NCBI RefSeq assembly: GCF_005405245.1
Contig: NZ_BJDR01000001.1
Coordinates: 62,001-126,000, forward strand
DNA from: Enterococcus nangangensis
GTDB lineage: Bacteria; Bacillota; Bacilli; Lactobacillales; Enterococcaceae
Length of the DNA: 64,000 nucleotides
Direction of reading: 5' to 3'
Shown piece by piece: positions 1 to 8,103 of the stretch; positions within the stretch are counted from its first letter, which is position 1, and each line of letters opens with the position of its first letter. The notes under the pieces are model-generated. The model saw only the letters and a program-made list of their open reading frames with translations. It was not told the origin of the DNA and did not search any database. Both the position numbers and the translations under genes were made by a program.

Positions 1-2
1 GT

Positions 3-1121
3 GTTGTTCAGAAGGTCGTATTAAAGGCTTGTAAAACATGGAAGAAACCACGCAAGGTTTTATTTCTTCGCAAGGTTGGTCGGTCTATTCGTGATTCTAT
101 TCTGGCGGATGTGATGGCTTGTCTTTCTTCTTTTGGGCTAATAGATCGTTGCAAAGTGAATATGACCGACTTCCGCATCACGTTACCCAATGGTGCGGAG
201 TTTTTATTTAAAGGAATGGATGACCCAGAAAAGATTAAATCCATCAAAGGCATTTCAGACGTAGTGATGGAAGAAGCTACTGAGTTTACTCTTGAAGATT
301 ACACACAGCTTACTTTGCGTTTGCGGGATAGAAGCCATAAATACCGGCAAATCTTCCTCATGTTTAACCCTGTCAGCAAGCTGAATTGGGTGTACCAGCA
401 TTTCTTTAGTGAAAAAGCGATTGTGAATCCGGAACGTGTCGGAATATTTCACACGACTTACAAAGATAATCGTTTCTTGGATGATGAAAATAAGACAACC
501 ATTCAAGAGCTAGAGAAACGTAATCCTGCTTACTATCGTATCTATGCATTAGGCGAGTTTGCCACGCTCGATAAGCTAGTCTTTCCTGTCTACAAGAAAA
601 GAAGATTGGACAGATACGGTCCGGAGTTAATTAATATTCCTTCTTATTTTGGTCTGGACTTTGGGTATATTAATGACCCATCAGCGTTCGTTCATATCAA
701 AGTAGACCAACAAAACAAGAAGATTTATTTCCTAGAAGAACTGGTCAAAAAAGGAATGCTTAACGATCAGATTGCTAATGAAGTAAAAAACATGGGCTAT
801 GAGAAAGAAATTATTACCGCTGATTCTGCTGAGAAAAAGTCCATCGAAGAAATAAAGCGCTTGGGAGTTAAACGGATTAGACCGGCTACTAAAGGTCCTG
901 ATTCAATTATTCAAGGAATAAATTTTCTTTTGCAATATGAATTCATCGTAGATGACCGCTGTGTAAAGCTAATCGAAGAGTTAGAGAATTACACTTGGCA
1001 AAAGGACAAGAAAACTGGCGAGTACAAAAATACGCCAATCGATTCTTATAACCACGTGCTAGATGCTGCCAGATATGCAGTAGAAGAAATTAACAAGAAG
1101 AAAGTAAAATGGCTTATTTAA
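3..1121 (+). CDS. terL: Phage terminase large subunit (5' end missing)
   Basis: The ATPase-nuclease motor that packages phage DNA into proheads. The frame is open to the left edge, so the N-terminus, including the Walker A loop, lies outside the window; an ATG at 111 is internal, because the residues before it (FLRKVGRSIRDS) match the conserved start of the family's ATPase core. The Walker B-like segment is SDVVMEEATEF. The C-terminal nuclease domain shows LDFGYINDPSAF, then ITADSAE, then the final acidic site in SYNHVLDAARYA. The portal gene follows 12 bases downstream, the usual order. Family assignment is firm; what is missing is roughly the first quarter of the protein. Confidence 0.93.
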   Translation, partial: VVQKVVLKACKTWKKPRKVLFLRKVGRSIRDSILADVMACLSSFGLIDRCKVNMTDFRITLPNGAEFLFKGMDDPEKIKSIKGISDVVMEEATEFTLEDYTQLTLRLRDRSHKYRQIFLMFNPVSKLNWVYQHFFSEKAIVNPERVGIFHTTYKDNRFLDDENKTTIQELEKRNPAYYRIYALGEFATLDKLVFPVYKKRRLDRYGPELINIPSYFGLDFGYINDPSAFVHIKVDQQNKKIYFLEELVKKGMLNDQIANEVKNMGYEKEIITADSAEKKSIEEIKRLGVKRIRPATKGPDSIIQGINFLLQYEFIVDDRCVKLIEELENYTWQKDKKTGEYKNTPIDSYNHVLDAARYAVEEINKKKVKWLI

Positions 1122-1133
1122 AGGGGTGAGTAT

Positions 1134-2672
1134 ATGCAAGATTTATTGTTGAGTGAAGAACCAGCCAAAATAGCAAAAGCATTGAAATCTGTGATTGAAA
1201 AAGACACTAAGTCCACTGCAAAAGAAGCGGCAAGAGAAGGTGTCCGCTATTATTCTGGAGAGAATGATATTCTCAAAAATAGAATTTTCTACATTGATGA
1301 TGAAAACATTTTGAGGGAAGATAAGTACGCATCTAATACGAAGATTCCTCATGGCTTTTTTCCAGAGATTGTAGACCAAAAAACGCAGGTCTTGCTAAGC
1401 AATCCTTTGGAAGTAGTAGCCGAAGATGGACGATTGCAAGAAGAACTTGATAATTACTATGATGAGGATTTTCAAGTTTTCCTGCAGGACGTTGTGACTA
1501 ACGCTTCTCAAAAAGGATATGAATATATATTTGCTAGAACGACTGAAGAAGACAAATTAACTTTCCAAGTCGCTGACGCATTGAAAGTAATTCCTATCTA
1601 TGACGACCGGAACAACTTGAAAAAGATTGTCCGAAGCATTGATAAAGAAATCGTGAAAGATGGAAAAACAATTGTCGTTCACATTGCTGAAGTGTGGGAT
1701 GACAAGCAAGTTTATTTCTTTAAAGCAAAAGATAAAGAAGAATTTGCGCTAGATCCCGACATTCTGCCTAATCCAAGACCGCACGTTTTAGCGATTGACG
1801 AAAACAATAAGAAATTGCTAGGGCGTTCATATGGTCAAATTCCTTTCTACCGTTATCAAAATAACGCTAAAGAAACTAGCGATTTGAAGCCCATTAAAGC
1901 ATTGATTGATGATTATGATTTGATGAATGCTTTTCTATCTAACAACTTACAAGACTTCACAGAAGCAGTATATGTTGTTAAAGGATATGAAGGAGATAAC
2001 TTATCTAAACTTCGCCAAAATATCAGAGCTAAGAAAACAGTTGGTGTTGATTCAGACGGTGGCGTGGATATTAAAACTTTTGATATTCCTGTTGCTGGCC
2101 GACAAACGAAAATGGCGATTGATAAAGAAAACATTTATAAGTTTGGTATGGCTTTTGATTCAACTGCTATTGGGGACGGAAATATCACAAACGTGGTGAT
2201 TAAATCCCGATATAGTCTTTTAATCATGAAAGTGAATAAAACAGAAGTTCGTATTCGTGCTTTGTTGAAATGGATTAATCAAATGGTGGTAGCTGATATT
2301 AATCGCCGGTTGAACACTAATTACAATGCTAAAGAAGTTTCCTTTGAGTTCACTCGTGAAATGATGGTAAATGAAACGGATTTAGCCACCAACGAAAAGA
2401 CCGTTGCTGAAACTCGTCAGATTATCATTAACACAATTTTAGAAGTTGCTCCACAGCTACCTGAAGAAGAAGTTCTTCGCATGATTTGCGAGCAGTTTGA
2501 ACTTGATTTTGAAGAAGTGCAATCCGCCTTAGAGGAAGAGCTCTACACGAAAGGCTTAGCGACTGGGACGGATGAGGAGGTGCTGAACAGTGGACCAGCA
2601 AACCAAATGGGAGAAGGAACTGGAGCGCCTAACCAAGAAGCAGTACAAGAAAACGGACAGCCAACTATTTAA
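1134..2672 (+). CDS. Phage portal protein (SPP1 gp6-like)
   Basis: The portal forms the dodecameric ring at one vertex of the capsid through which DNA enters and leaves. The protein has 512 residues, normal for the SPP1/A118-type portal. It has an acidic, helix-rich C-terminus with the segments EVAPQLPEEEVLRMICEQF and ALEEELYTKG typical of the family. A good ribosome site (GGGGTGAG) precedes the ATG. Its 3' end overlaps the minor head gene by 83 bases in another frame, which suggests coupled translation. It lies between terminase and minor head protein, as in related phages. Confidence 0.92.
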   Translation: MQDLLLSEEPAKIAKALKSVIEKDTKSTAKEAAREGVRYYSGENDILKNRIFYIDDENILREDKYASNTKIPHGFFPEIVDQKTQVLLSNPLEVVAEDGRLQEELDNYYDEDFQVFLQDVVTNASQKGYEYIFARTTEEDKLTFQVADALKVIPIYDDRNNLKKIVRSIDKEIVKDGKTIVVHIAEVWDDKQVYFFKAKDKEEFALDPDILPNPRPHVLAIDENNKKLLGRSYGQIPFYRYQNNAKETSDLKPIKALIDDYDLMNAFLSNNLQDFTEAVYVVKGYEGDNLSKLRQNIRAKKTVGVDSDGGVDIKTFDIPVAGRQTKMAIDKENIYKFGMAFDSTAIGDGNITNVVIKSRYSLLIMKVNKTEVRIRALLKWINQMVVADINRRLNTNYNAKEVSFEFTREMMVNETDLATNEKTVAETRQIIINTILEVAPQLPEEEVLRMICEQFELDFEEVQSALEEELYTKGLATGTDEEVLNSGPANQMGEGTGAPNQEAVQENGQPTI

Positions 2673-3501
2673 TGTGTATCGTAAAGCTTTGATTGATATC
2701 AAGAAGAAGTTGAAGGATTATACAGACCAATACGACAGCTTATCTTTTTCAAATCGTCTTCAAGTGGAACGTATGTTTCAGGTAGCTAATGAGATTGTTA
2801 AAATTTTGAATGCATCTCAACCGAAAATTAACGAAATTATTGAAAAGTATTCTAGCCAGCAAACCGAACTAGGCTATTACGGCACGTGGTACACGCTGGA
2901 ACAATCTCAACAAATTCAATTGCAGATGCCCGTTCTGAATCATGACTATGTGGTGAAGGCAGTGAATGCCCCTGTAGACGGTACGAGGCTTTCTAAACGG
3001 CTTTACAAGCACCGCGATAAATTAGCTGAAGCAACCACACAAAGCATTGTGAATGGGCTATTTAGTGGTAAAGGGTATAAAGAAATAGCCAAGATGATTG
3101 CCTTACAAACTGAGGCTTCTTACAAACAAGCTTTGAGAATTGCACGAACTGAAGGTGGGCGAACTTCTTCACTCGCTCAACAGGAATCTTCCGAACGTGC
3201 TGAAGAACTAGGCGTCAAGATGGAAAAGAGATGGCTGGCTACTTTAGATGCTAAAACTCGTGATACACACCAAGCTTTAGATGGCCAGACGGTTCCAATT
3301 AAAGGAGACTTCACTTCAAATGGCTACAAGGCTAAAGGCCCACGCCTTTTTGGTGTAGCTAGCGAAGATATTAATTGCCGTTGCACTACGATTAATATTG
3401 TCAATGGTCTGTCCCCGTCCATGCGAAGAGACCAGGAAAGTAAAGAGTATATTCCTTATAAAAATTATGCTGAGTGGCTAAAAGATAAAGGGGTGTCATG
3501 A
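2590..3501 (+). CDS. Phage minor head protein (Mu gpF / SPP1 gp7 family)
   Basis: A minor capsid protein thought to sit with the portal inside the prohead and to help DNA ejection. It has 303 residues. The C-terminal F-like domain contains ARTEGGRTSSLAQQESSERAEE followed by the conserved KRWLATLDAKTRDTHQALDGQ and the closing INCRCTT motif. The start is GTG at 2590, chosen because AGGAGG lies at 2575-2580 with good spacing. It begins inside the portal gene and ends with a stop overlapping the start of a 39-residue ORF. Confidence 0.9.
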   Translation: MDQQTKWEKELERLTKKQYKKTDSQLFNVYRKALIDIKKKLKDYTDQYDSLSFSNRLQVERMFQVANEIVKILNASQPKINEIIEKYSSQQTELGYYGTWYTLEQSQQIQLQMPVLNHDYVVKAVNAPVDGTRLSKRLYKHRDKLAEATTQSIVNGLFSGKGYKEIAKMIALQTEASYKQALRIARTEGGRTSSLAQQESSERAEELGVKMEKRWLATLDAKTRDTHQALDGQTVPIKGDFTSNGYKAKGPRLFGVASEDINCRCTTINIVNGLSPSMRRDQESKEYIPYKNYAEWLKDKGVS

Positions 3502-3617
3502 TGGCCGTGTCAACTAATATAGAGCGTTTATTGAAAGGCATTCTAGAAGAAAAGAAAAAGCAAACGAAGATTTTAAATGAAATAGCAAATATCTTGAGCA
3601 AAAGTAGTAAGTCTTGA
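3498..3617 (+). CDS. Small phage protein of unknown function (39 aa)
   Basis: A short frame begins with ATGATG directly overlapping the stop of the minor head gene, a translational-coupling arrangement. The 39-residue product is lysine-rich and should form one amphipathic helix (NIERLLKGILEEKKKQTKIL). I do not recognise it. The overlap with the upstream stop and its position between minor head and scaffold genes make it plausible as a real small gene, but length alone gives little support. Confidence 0.45.
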   Translation: MMAVSTNIERLLKGILEEKKKQTKILNEIANILSKSSKS

Positions 3618-3741
3618 TTAGCTTCAGGGCTTTTTATTTTGTCCTGGTGATGACGTTAAACCCACCACTACTGTTGCCGGCAGTATATCCGGACAAATCC
3701 AAGCGGAACCGACCGCTATAAAAGGTATGGAGGGAATAGAA

Positions 3742-4311
3742 ATGGAATGGATTAAAACGATTTTAGAGCAGTACAAGAAAGAAGACGGAACATTTGATGT
3801 AGAGGGTGCTAACAAGGCAATTGATAAAGCATTTCCTGAAAATGCTGTGCCGAAAGACCAATACAACAATGTATCTAGCCAATTGAAAACTGCAAACAAA
3901 GCTTTAACCGATTTGAAGGAGCAAACAAAAGATAATCCTGAAATCCAAAAACAATTGGAAGATGCCCAACAAGCACGAGAAAGTGCTGAAGCTGAATTAA
4001 AACAGTTGAAGATTGACACAAGCGTAAAAGATGCTTTGCAATCGGCCGGTGCAAAAGATGTTGATTACGCTATGTTTAAATTGGGCAAATTGGAAATGGA
4101 TGCAAAAGGGAATATCAAAGATTTGGATAATCGAGTTAAAGAATTGAAAGAATCCATGCCGGATTATTTTCAAACAGCCAAAGAGCCGGAAACTAAAAAT
4201 GAAACTGATGAAGGTGCTGGCAATGGCTACAGAACAATAGACAACGGCTTACAAGATGGCAAAGAACCCACTGGGACAGATGTCTTTCAAGCAATTGTCG
4301 ACAAATACTAA
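3742..4311 (+). CDS. Phage capsid scaffolding protein (DUF4355-like)
   Basis: A scaffold guides assembly of the major capsid protein and leaves or is digested before packaging. The 189-residue product is charged and mostly coiled coil (about residues 40-90: NVSSQLKTANKALTDLKEQ and further heptads), followed by a conserved middle part and an acidic, disordered tail. The start at 3742 is preferred over the ATG at 3727 because GGAGGGA at 3729-3735 lies at correct distance from it. The gene directly precedes the major capsid gene, the canonical scaffold position. Confidence 0.85.
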   Translation: MEWIKTILEQYKKEDGTFDVEGANKAIDKAFPENAVPKDQYNNVSSQLKTANKALTDLKEQTKDNPEIQKQLEDAQQARESAEAELKQLKIDTSVKDALQSAGAKDVDYAMFKLGKLEMDAKGNIKDLDNRVKELKESMPDYFQTAKEPETKNETDEGAGNGYRTIDNGLQDGKEPTGTDVFQAIVDKY

Positions 4312-4330
4312 TTAAATTGGAGGAATTACA

Positions 4331-5206
4331 ATGGCTTTAAAACTTTATACAAAACAATACGCTGGTATGCTGCCAAAATTATTTGAAAAGAAAGCGAAAT
4401 TCTTACGGGCTTTTGGTGGGACTTTACAAGTTCGTGACGGTGTATCTCAAAAAGAAAACTTCTTAGAATTGAAAACATCTGATACTGATGTGGTAATTCA
4501 AGCATATTCTACTGAAGAAAACGTTGGCTTTGGTTCTGGTACAGGTTCTACTTCTCGCTTTGGGGAACGGAAAGAAGTGAAGTCTGTAGATACTACAGTG
4601 GCTTACGAAACACCTTTAGCAATCAACGAAGGTATTGATGACTTTACCGTCAATGATATTCCTGATCAAGTTGTTGCCGAACGTTTAGCATTGCACGGTG
4701 TAGCTTGGGCGCAACACGTTGATGGCTTGCTCGGTAAAGCTATTTCTGATAACGCTTCTAAGACATTAACTGGTGAATTATCTGAAGCTGGCGTGAATAA
4801 ATTATTCGCTGACGCTCATAAAGAATTCGTGAACAATGATGTCTCTGAAAACATCGCTCACGTGGCATATGTAACTTCTGACGTGTACAATTTCTTAATT
4901 GATAGCAAATTAGCGACTACTGCTAAAGCCTCTTCTGTAAATGTAGATGAACAATCTTTATACAAATACAAAGGATTCGTTTTAGAAGAATTACCAGATT
5001 CTAAATTCCAAACTGGGGAAAATGCTTATTTTGTTGCCGATAACGTTGGCGTTGCTGGTATTGGCTTACAAATTGCACGTGCTATGGATTCTGAAGACTT
5101 TGCCGGCACAGCCTTACAAGCGGCTGCTAAGTACGGTAAATTTATTCCTGAAGCAAACAAGAAAGCTATTTTAAAAGCTAAATTAACTGCACCTACTGAA
5201 CCCTAA
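4331..5206 (+). CDS. Major capsid protein
   Basis: The main shell protein, 291 residues when translation stops at the in-frame TAA. It follows the scaffold gene with an AGGAGG ribosome site (4320s). The sequence has features of the HK97-fold coat proteins of A118/Lactococcus-type phages, such as the N-terminal KLYTKQYAGMLPKLFEKKAKF and the segment YVTSDVYNFLIDSKLA. The gene ends GAA CCC TAA, a context that favours +1 slippage, and an open frame continues in the +1 phase for 50 codons, so a longer form of about 340 residues is likely made too. Confidence 0.9.
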   Translation: MALKLYTKQYAGMLPKLFEKKAKFLRAFGGTLQVRDGVSQKENFLELKTSDTDVVIQAYSTEENVGFGSGTGSTSRFGERKEVKSVDTTVAYETPLAINEGIDDFTVNDIPDQVVAERLALHGVAWAQHVDGLLGKAISDNASKTLTGELSEAGVNKLFADAHKEFVNNDVSENIAHVAYVTSDVYNFLIDSKLATTAKASSVNVDEQSLYKYKGFVLEELPDSKFQTGENAYFVADNVGVAGIGLQIARAMDSEDFAGTALQAAAKYGKFIPEANKKAILKAKLTAPTEP

Positions 5207-5228
5207 TGCCACTCCTTTAAAAGAGGAG
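5201..5228 (+). promoter_or_regulatory. Predicted +1 programmed frameshift site
   Basis: The capsid frame ends CCC (5201-5203) TAA (5204-5206). tRNA-Pro on CCC can re-pair one base forward on CCT while the stop codon holds the A site. Five bases after the stop, CTCCT (5212-5216) can pair with AGGAG (5224-5228) across a 7-base loop, a possible stimulating hairpin. Listeria phage PSA uses an equivalent proline-codon +1 shift in its structural genes. Confidence 0.65.
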
Positions 5229-5354
5229 GATAAACCGACAGAGGCTAATACAATCGCTGAAATTAAAGCTTATCTTGATGCAAACGGCATTGATTACACA
5301 GGTAAGACTTTGAAAGCCGACTTATTAGCTTTAATCAATGAGGAAGGTGCATAG
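5202..5354 (+). CDS. +1-frame C-terminal extension of the capsid protein (HeH/LEM-like domain)
   Basis: Seen directly: after the capsid stop, the +1 frame stays open from 5202 to a TAG at 5352-5354 and has no ATG, GTG or TTG start near its beginning. It encodes a linker rich in P, E, K and T, then a compact helix-extended-loop-helix unit (NTIAEIKAYLDANGIDYTG followed by KTLKADLLALINE). This matches the HeH/LEM-like domains often found at the C-termini of phage structural proteins. A +1 shift at CCC-T would give an extended capsid protein. A separate start using the GAGGAGG at 5223-5229 is unlikely, as no start codon follows at suitable distance in this frame. Confidence 0.7.
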   Translation, partial: PNATPLKEEDKPTEANTIAEIKAYLDANGIDYTGKTLKADLLALINEEGA

Positions 5355-5383
5355 CCTTCCTTTTCATGTAAGGAGGGGTGCAC

Positions 5384-5932
5384 ATGATTATTTCTTTAAC
5401 AGATGCTCAAAAGATTGACCCTAACGTAACTCAAGAAGAACTAGATGCTTATGAACAAATGGTCCGACAATTGACACATAACACATTTCAAAATTTGAAT
5501 GTAAGATACTGGCAATTAGATTTTGAAGATAGCGCTGTTACTTTTGCAAGTAATCCGCCGAGTGGAGAACCAATTGCTTTAAGAGCAGGAGACACAATCC
5601 AAATTAGTGATTCTAAATACAATGACGGGCTGTATGTTATTCAAGAGGTAGAAAATAAACGTCTAGCGTTAGACAATCCAAAGCTTTTTTATACTGGACT
5701 ATATACTGGCGCTTTTCTAACTAAGATTGAGTACCCGGCAGACATTCGCTTTGGCGTTTCTGGACTGATTGAGTTTAAACACAAGATGGGTTCTAAGCTG
5801 GGTATCAAATCCGAAACTATTTCTAGGATGTCAGTAACGTACTACGACATTAACTCTACGGATAACATCGAAGGGTTTCCTGCTTCAAAATTCAGTTTCT
5901 TAAACAAATATAAAAAAATGAGGTGGGGCTAA
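5384..5932 (+). CDS. Phage head-tail connector / adaptor protein
   Basis: 182 residues with an N-terminal helical part (LTDAQKIDPNVTQEELDAYEQMVRQLT) typical of gp6/gp15-like head-tail adaptors, which bind below the portal ring, followed by a beta-rich C-terminal region. The ATG at 5384 is chosen because AGGAGGGG at 5371-5378 is well spaced; a GTG at 5378 lies inside that ribosome site. It is the first of four joining genes between the capsid and tail tube genes. Its stop overlaps the next start (TAATG). The exact family is inferred mostly from position. Confidence 0.72.
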   Translation: MIISLTDAQKIDPNVTQEELDAYEQMVRQLTHNTFQNLNVRYWQLDFEDSAVTFASNPPSGEPIALRAGDTIQISDSKYNDGLYVIQEVENKRLALDNPKLFYTGLYTGAFLTKIEYPADIRFGVSGLIEFKHKMGSKLGIKSETISRMSVTYYDINSTDNIEGFPASKFSFLNKYKKMRWG

Positions 5933-6267
5933 TGTATCCACCTCGTGTTTTTAGTTTGCAAAAAAGAGTTCAGTTGGACGATGGTATTGGTGGTTTTGAA
6001 GAGAAATGGAAGGCTGTCAAGAAGGTTTCTGGTTATATTGACTTATTGACAGGAGATGACAGAACAAGCCCACAACAAGCTTTTATTGAGGAATCTACGC
6101 ATGTTTTAGTGATACCTGATTATCACGTAGGCATTACTGACGAAATGCGAGTGGTAGACGATGAAAGTCGTTGGTATGAGATTACCTATTCAGATAATCC
6201 AGTCGGGATAGCTCATCATAACGAACTCTATTTGAAATATGGCGGGGTGCTTCAGGATGGGCAATAA
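5932..6267 (+). CDS. Phage head closure protein (SPP1 gp16-like)
   Basis: 111 residues, the size of head-closure or stopper proteins, which plug the connector after packaging and dock the tail. Family-like segments are MYPPRVFSLQKRVQLDDGIGGFEEKW at the start and a central EESTHVLVIPDY followed by DEMRVVDDESRWYEITY. The ATG at 5932 overlaps the stop of the connector gene. The product is predicted to be a small beta barrel. Assignment rests on these motifs, length and its place in the joining cluster. Confidence 0.75.
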   Translation: MYPPRVFSLQKRVQLDDGIGGFEEKWKAVKKVSGYIDLLTGDDRTSPQQAFIEESTHVLVIPDYHVGITDEMRVVDDESRWYEITYSDNPVGIAHHNELYLKYGGVLQDGQ

Positions 6268-6685
6268 ATGGGAATTTAAAAGCTATCGCAAGGAAGTAGA
6301 ACGTCAATTAGATGAAACATCAAAAAGAGGCCTAACGGCAGTTCTGGAGTTTCTCAAGTCTGCCATCAAAGCCAACGCTCCAGTACAAACAGGACATTTG
6401 CGAGATTTTATTTCTTATCAGATTAAAAAAGAAGGCGCATCTATTGTAGGTGTTGTCGGGTCTCCTGATGAATATGCTGTATATGTGGAATATGGTACCG
6501 GGGAATTTGCTGAAAATGGTGCTGGGCGTAAAGGTGGCTGGGCTTACCAAGCGCCTGATGGAAAATGGTACTTCACATACGGAATGCAGCCTACTAAGTT
6601 TATGCGAGAAGCTTTCCGCCAAAATAAAAGCCAAGTACAACAAATTTTGGGTGAAGAATTTGGAGCAACATTCAAAGGAGCGTGA
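6257..6685 (+). CDS. HK97 gp10-like head-tail joining / tail completion protein
   Basis: 142 residues. The central stretch ALSAIKANAPVQTGHLR-like (here SAIKANAPVQTGHLRDFIS) and the later VEYGTGEFAENG with KFMREAF are hallmarks of the HK97 gp10 family, which helps complete the head-tail interface. It starts inside the 3' end of the preceding gene. The ATG at 6257 is preferred over an upstream GTG/ATG-like frame start because it gives the usual family N-terminus and has CAGG just before it; the ribosome site is weak, so translation is probably coupled to the upstream gene. Confidence 0.85.
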   Translation: MGNKWEFKSYRKEVERQLDETSKRGLTAVLEFLKSAIKANAPVQTGHLRDFISYQIKKEGASIVGVVGSPDEYAVYVEYGTGEFAENGAGRKGGWAYQAPDGKWYFTYGMQPTKFMREAFRQNKSQVQQILGEEFGATFKGA

Positions 6686-6690
6686 GATGA

Positions 6691-7089
6691 GTGATTGAAT
6701 TTTTGCAAGAGTTAACAAAGTTATTGCGAGAGATTAACGAGGAAACTTACTATGACCGCAATCGAAAAAAGGAAGTCGTTTATCCGTACGCTACCTTTGA
6801 TTTTGATTCTGAGCCTATTTCTCGTAATCAAGACGGTTTTTATCTGGATATAGATATTTTTGATCTAAACTCTAGCTACATTCGCATTATCGATTTAGAA
6901 GATAAGTTTAAAGACAAGCTACTGTTCAGAAGAATTCTTATGTCAAATATGTATTTACGATTCTCATTCCTTGGGTCTTCTAAGGTCCCAACAAATGACG
7001 AAAATTTAAAAAGGCGCAACGTACGTCTTTATATCAAAATAGATTGGAGAGATAAACACTATGGCATTACCAAGAACGAATTACACTAG
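6691..7089 (+). CDS. Phage tail terminator-like protein (SPP1 gp17 position)
   Basis: 132 residues starting at GTG 6691, with AAGGAG about ten bases upstream. The product begins with an amphipathic helix (FLQELTKLLREINEET) and contains NVRLYIKIDWRD near the end. Its size and position directly before the tail tube gene match tail-terminator or minor tail proteins that cap the tail tube. The gene's 3' end overlaps the tail tube gene by 29 bases. The role is inferred from synteny; sequence similarity visible by eye is modest. Confidence 0.65.
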   Translation: MIEFLQELTKLLREINEETYYDRNRKKEVVYPYATFDFDSEPISRNQDGFYLDIDIFDLNSSYIRIIDLEDKFKDKLLFRRILMSNMYLRFSFLGSSKVPTNDENLKRRNVRLYIKIDWRDKHYGITKNELH

Positions 7090-7666
7090 TAAATCTGCGG
7101 AGAATTTCCGTTACGATTCTGCAGTATTGTTTAAAGATGTTGATTTTGAAAGCGGGGTTCCTACTACAGGGACACCGATTGGTGCTACAAATGGTGGCGT
7201 TAAAATCAAGTTTGAAAAATCCTATCGTAAAATGGAAGTAGACGGTACTTACTTGTCACCCGTAAAAGGATTAGAACGTATTGAGAGCGCTACTGCTACC
7301 ATTACAGGTACGTTTAAAGAGTTCTCTACAGAGTTGCTTGCTGCTGAAATTCACGGCGCTGTGACAGACTCCACTAAACTAACAGGCTATCAAGAAATTA
7401 CTCCAAAAGTATGTATCACAGAAGATGACTACTACGAAAACTTAGTGGCTGTCTGCTGGAATAGCGATTGTGGCGAAGGCGAACCAATGACTTTCTATGT
7501 GTTAGATAACGCACGAGTGACTAGCGCTTTTGAAGTATCTACGGAAGACAGCAACGAACATAGTGTAGAAGCTACCTTCACTGCTCATCAAAGTGTAGAA
7601 CAATTAAACAACCGTCAATTGCCTTACCGTGTCTTTAATAAAAAAGCAGTAGGAGCTGGTGCATAA
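7061..7666 (+). CDS. Major tail tube protein
   Basis: 201 residues; polymerises into the tail tube. The sequence is beta-rich, with YRKMEVDGTYLSPVKGLERIE, a following TATITGTFKEF and a C-terminal EDSNEHSVEATFTAHQS, typical of phi13/TP901-type major tail proteins. It lies immediately before the tail chaperone pair and tape measure gene, the conserved siphophage order. The stop TAA overlaps the start of the next gene. Unlike the capsid gene, its stop context (GCA TAA) shows no slip-prone codon and no open continuation was found. Confidence 0.88.
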   Translation: MALPRTNYTSKSAENFRYDSAVLFKDVDFESGVPTTGTPIGATNGGVKIKFEKSYRKMEVDGTYLSPVKGLERIESATATITGTFKEFSTELLAAEIHGAVTDSTKLTGYQEITPKVCITEDDYYENLVAVCWNSDCGEGEPMTFYVLDNARVTSAFEVSTEDSNEHSVEATFTAHQSVEQLNNRQLPYRVFNKKAVGAGA

Positions 7667-8103
7667 TGGCTTTAGAATTGCGTGAGTTAAAAGGTGACGA
7701 TATTTTTCCAATGTTAGCAATCGTGGGTAAATTAAACATGAAAGACGAATTTGTCAATATGTTTAAGAAAAATACAGCAGTCAGCAATGTAATCCCTATG
7801 GATCATTTAAAAAAAGAACCAACAAAGGCTGAGTTGAAAAAAATAGAAGAATTGCAAGCAAAAAAAGCAAAAGAAGCTACTGAACGTGGCATTGAAGCTG
7901 GAGCTGCTTTACTTCAAAAAGTATTAATGAATATTTCTACAGTAAAAAATGATTTAAATAGCTTTCTTGCTGATTTATCCGGTAAGACTGTAGCTGAAAT
8001 CCAAGATTTGAGTTTAATTGAATACACAGGAACGCTAATAGCTTTCTTTAAAAAGCCTGAGTTAGCTGATTTTTTCTCCTCTATCGCCTCGTTGTTGAGC
8101 TAG
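7666..8103 (+). CDS. Tail assembly chaperone (gpG-like)
   Basis: 145 residues. In siphophages the gene between tail tube and tape measure encodes a chaperone that coats the tape measure protein during tail assembly. The product is helical and highly charged (KKEPTKAELKKIEELQAKKAKEA). Near the 3' end the frame reads GAT TTT TTC, which includes a -1 slippery heptamer, so a minority of ribosomes should produce the longer gpG-T fusion. Start ATG overlaps the tail tube stop (TAATG). Confidence 0.85.
   Translation: MALELRELKGDDIFPMLAIVGKLNMKDEFVNMFKKNTAVSNVIPMDHLKKEPTKAELKKIEELQAKKAKEATERGIEAGAALLQKVLMNISTVKNDLNSFLADLSGKTVAEIQDLSLIEYTGTLIAFFKKPELADFFSSIASLLS
8070..8076 (+). promoter_or_regulatory. 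-1 frameshift slippery site TTTTTTC
   Basis: The heptamer reads T TTT TTC in the gpG frame (codons TTT at 8071 and TTC at 8074), so both tRNAs can re-pair after slipping one base back. The -1 frame is open from this exact point to 8420. This fits the X XXY YYZ rule for tail chaperone recoding. Confidence 0.82.

Noticed and set aside
5219..5260. GAGGAGG at 5223-5229 as the ribosome site of a separate gene for the HeH-like domain
   Set aside because: No ATG, GTG or TTG follows at usable distance in that frame; the frameshift explanation needs fewer assumptions.
7640..7680. Second +1 frameshift at the end of the tail tube gene, as in phage PSA
   Set aside because: The stop context is GCA TAA with no slip-prone codon, and the next gene begins by overlap with its own start; no hidden extension was found.
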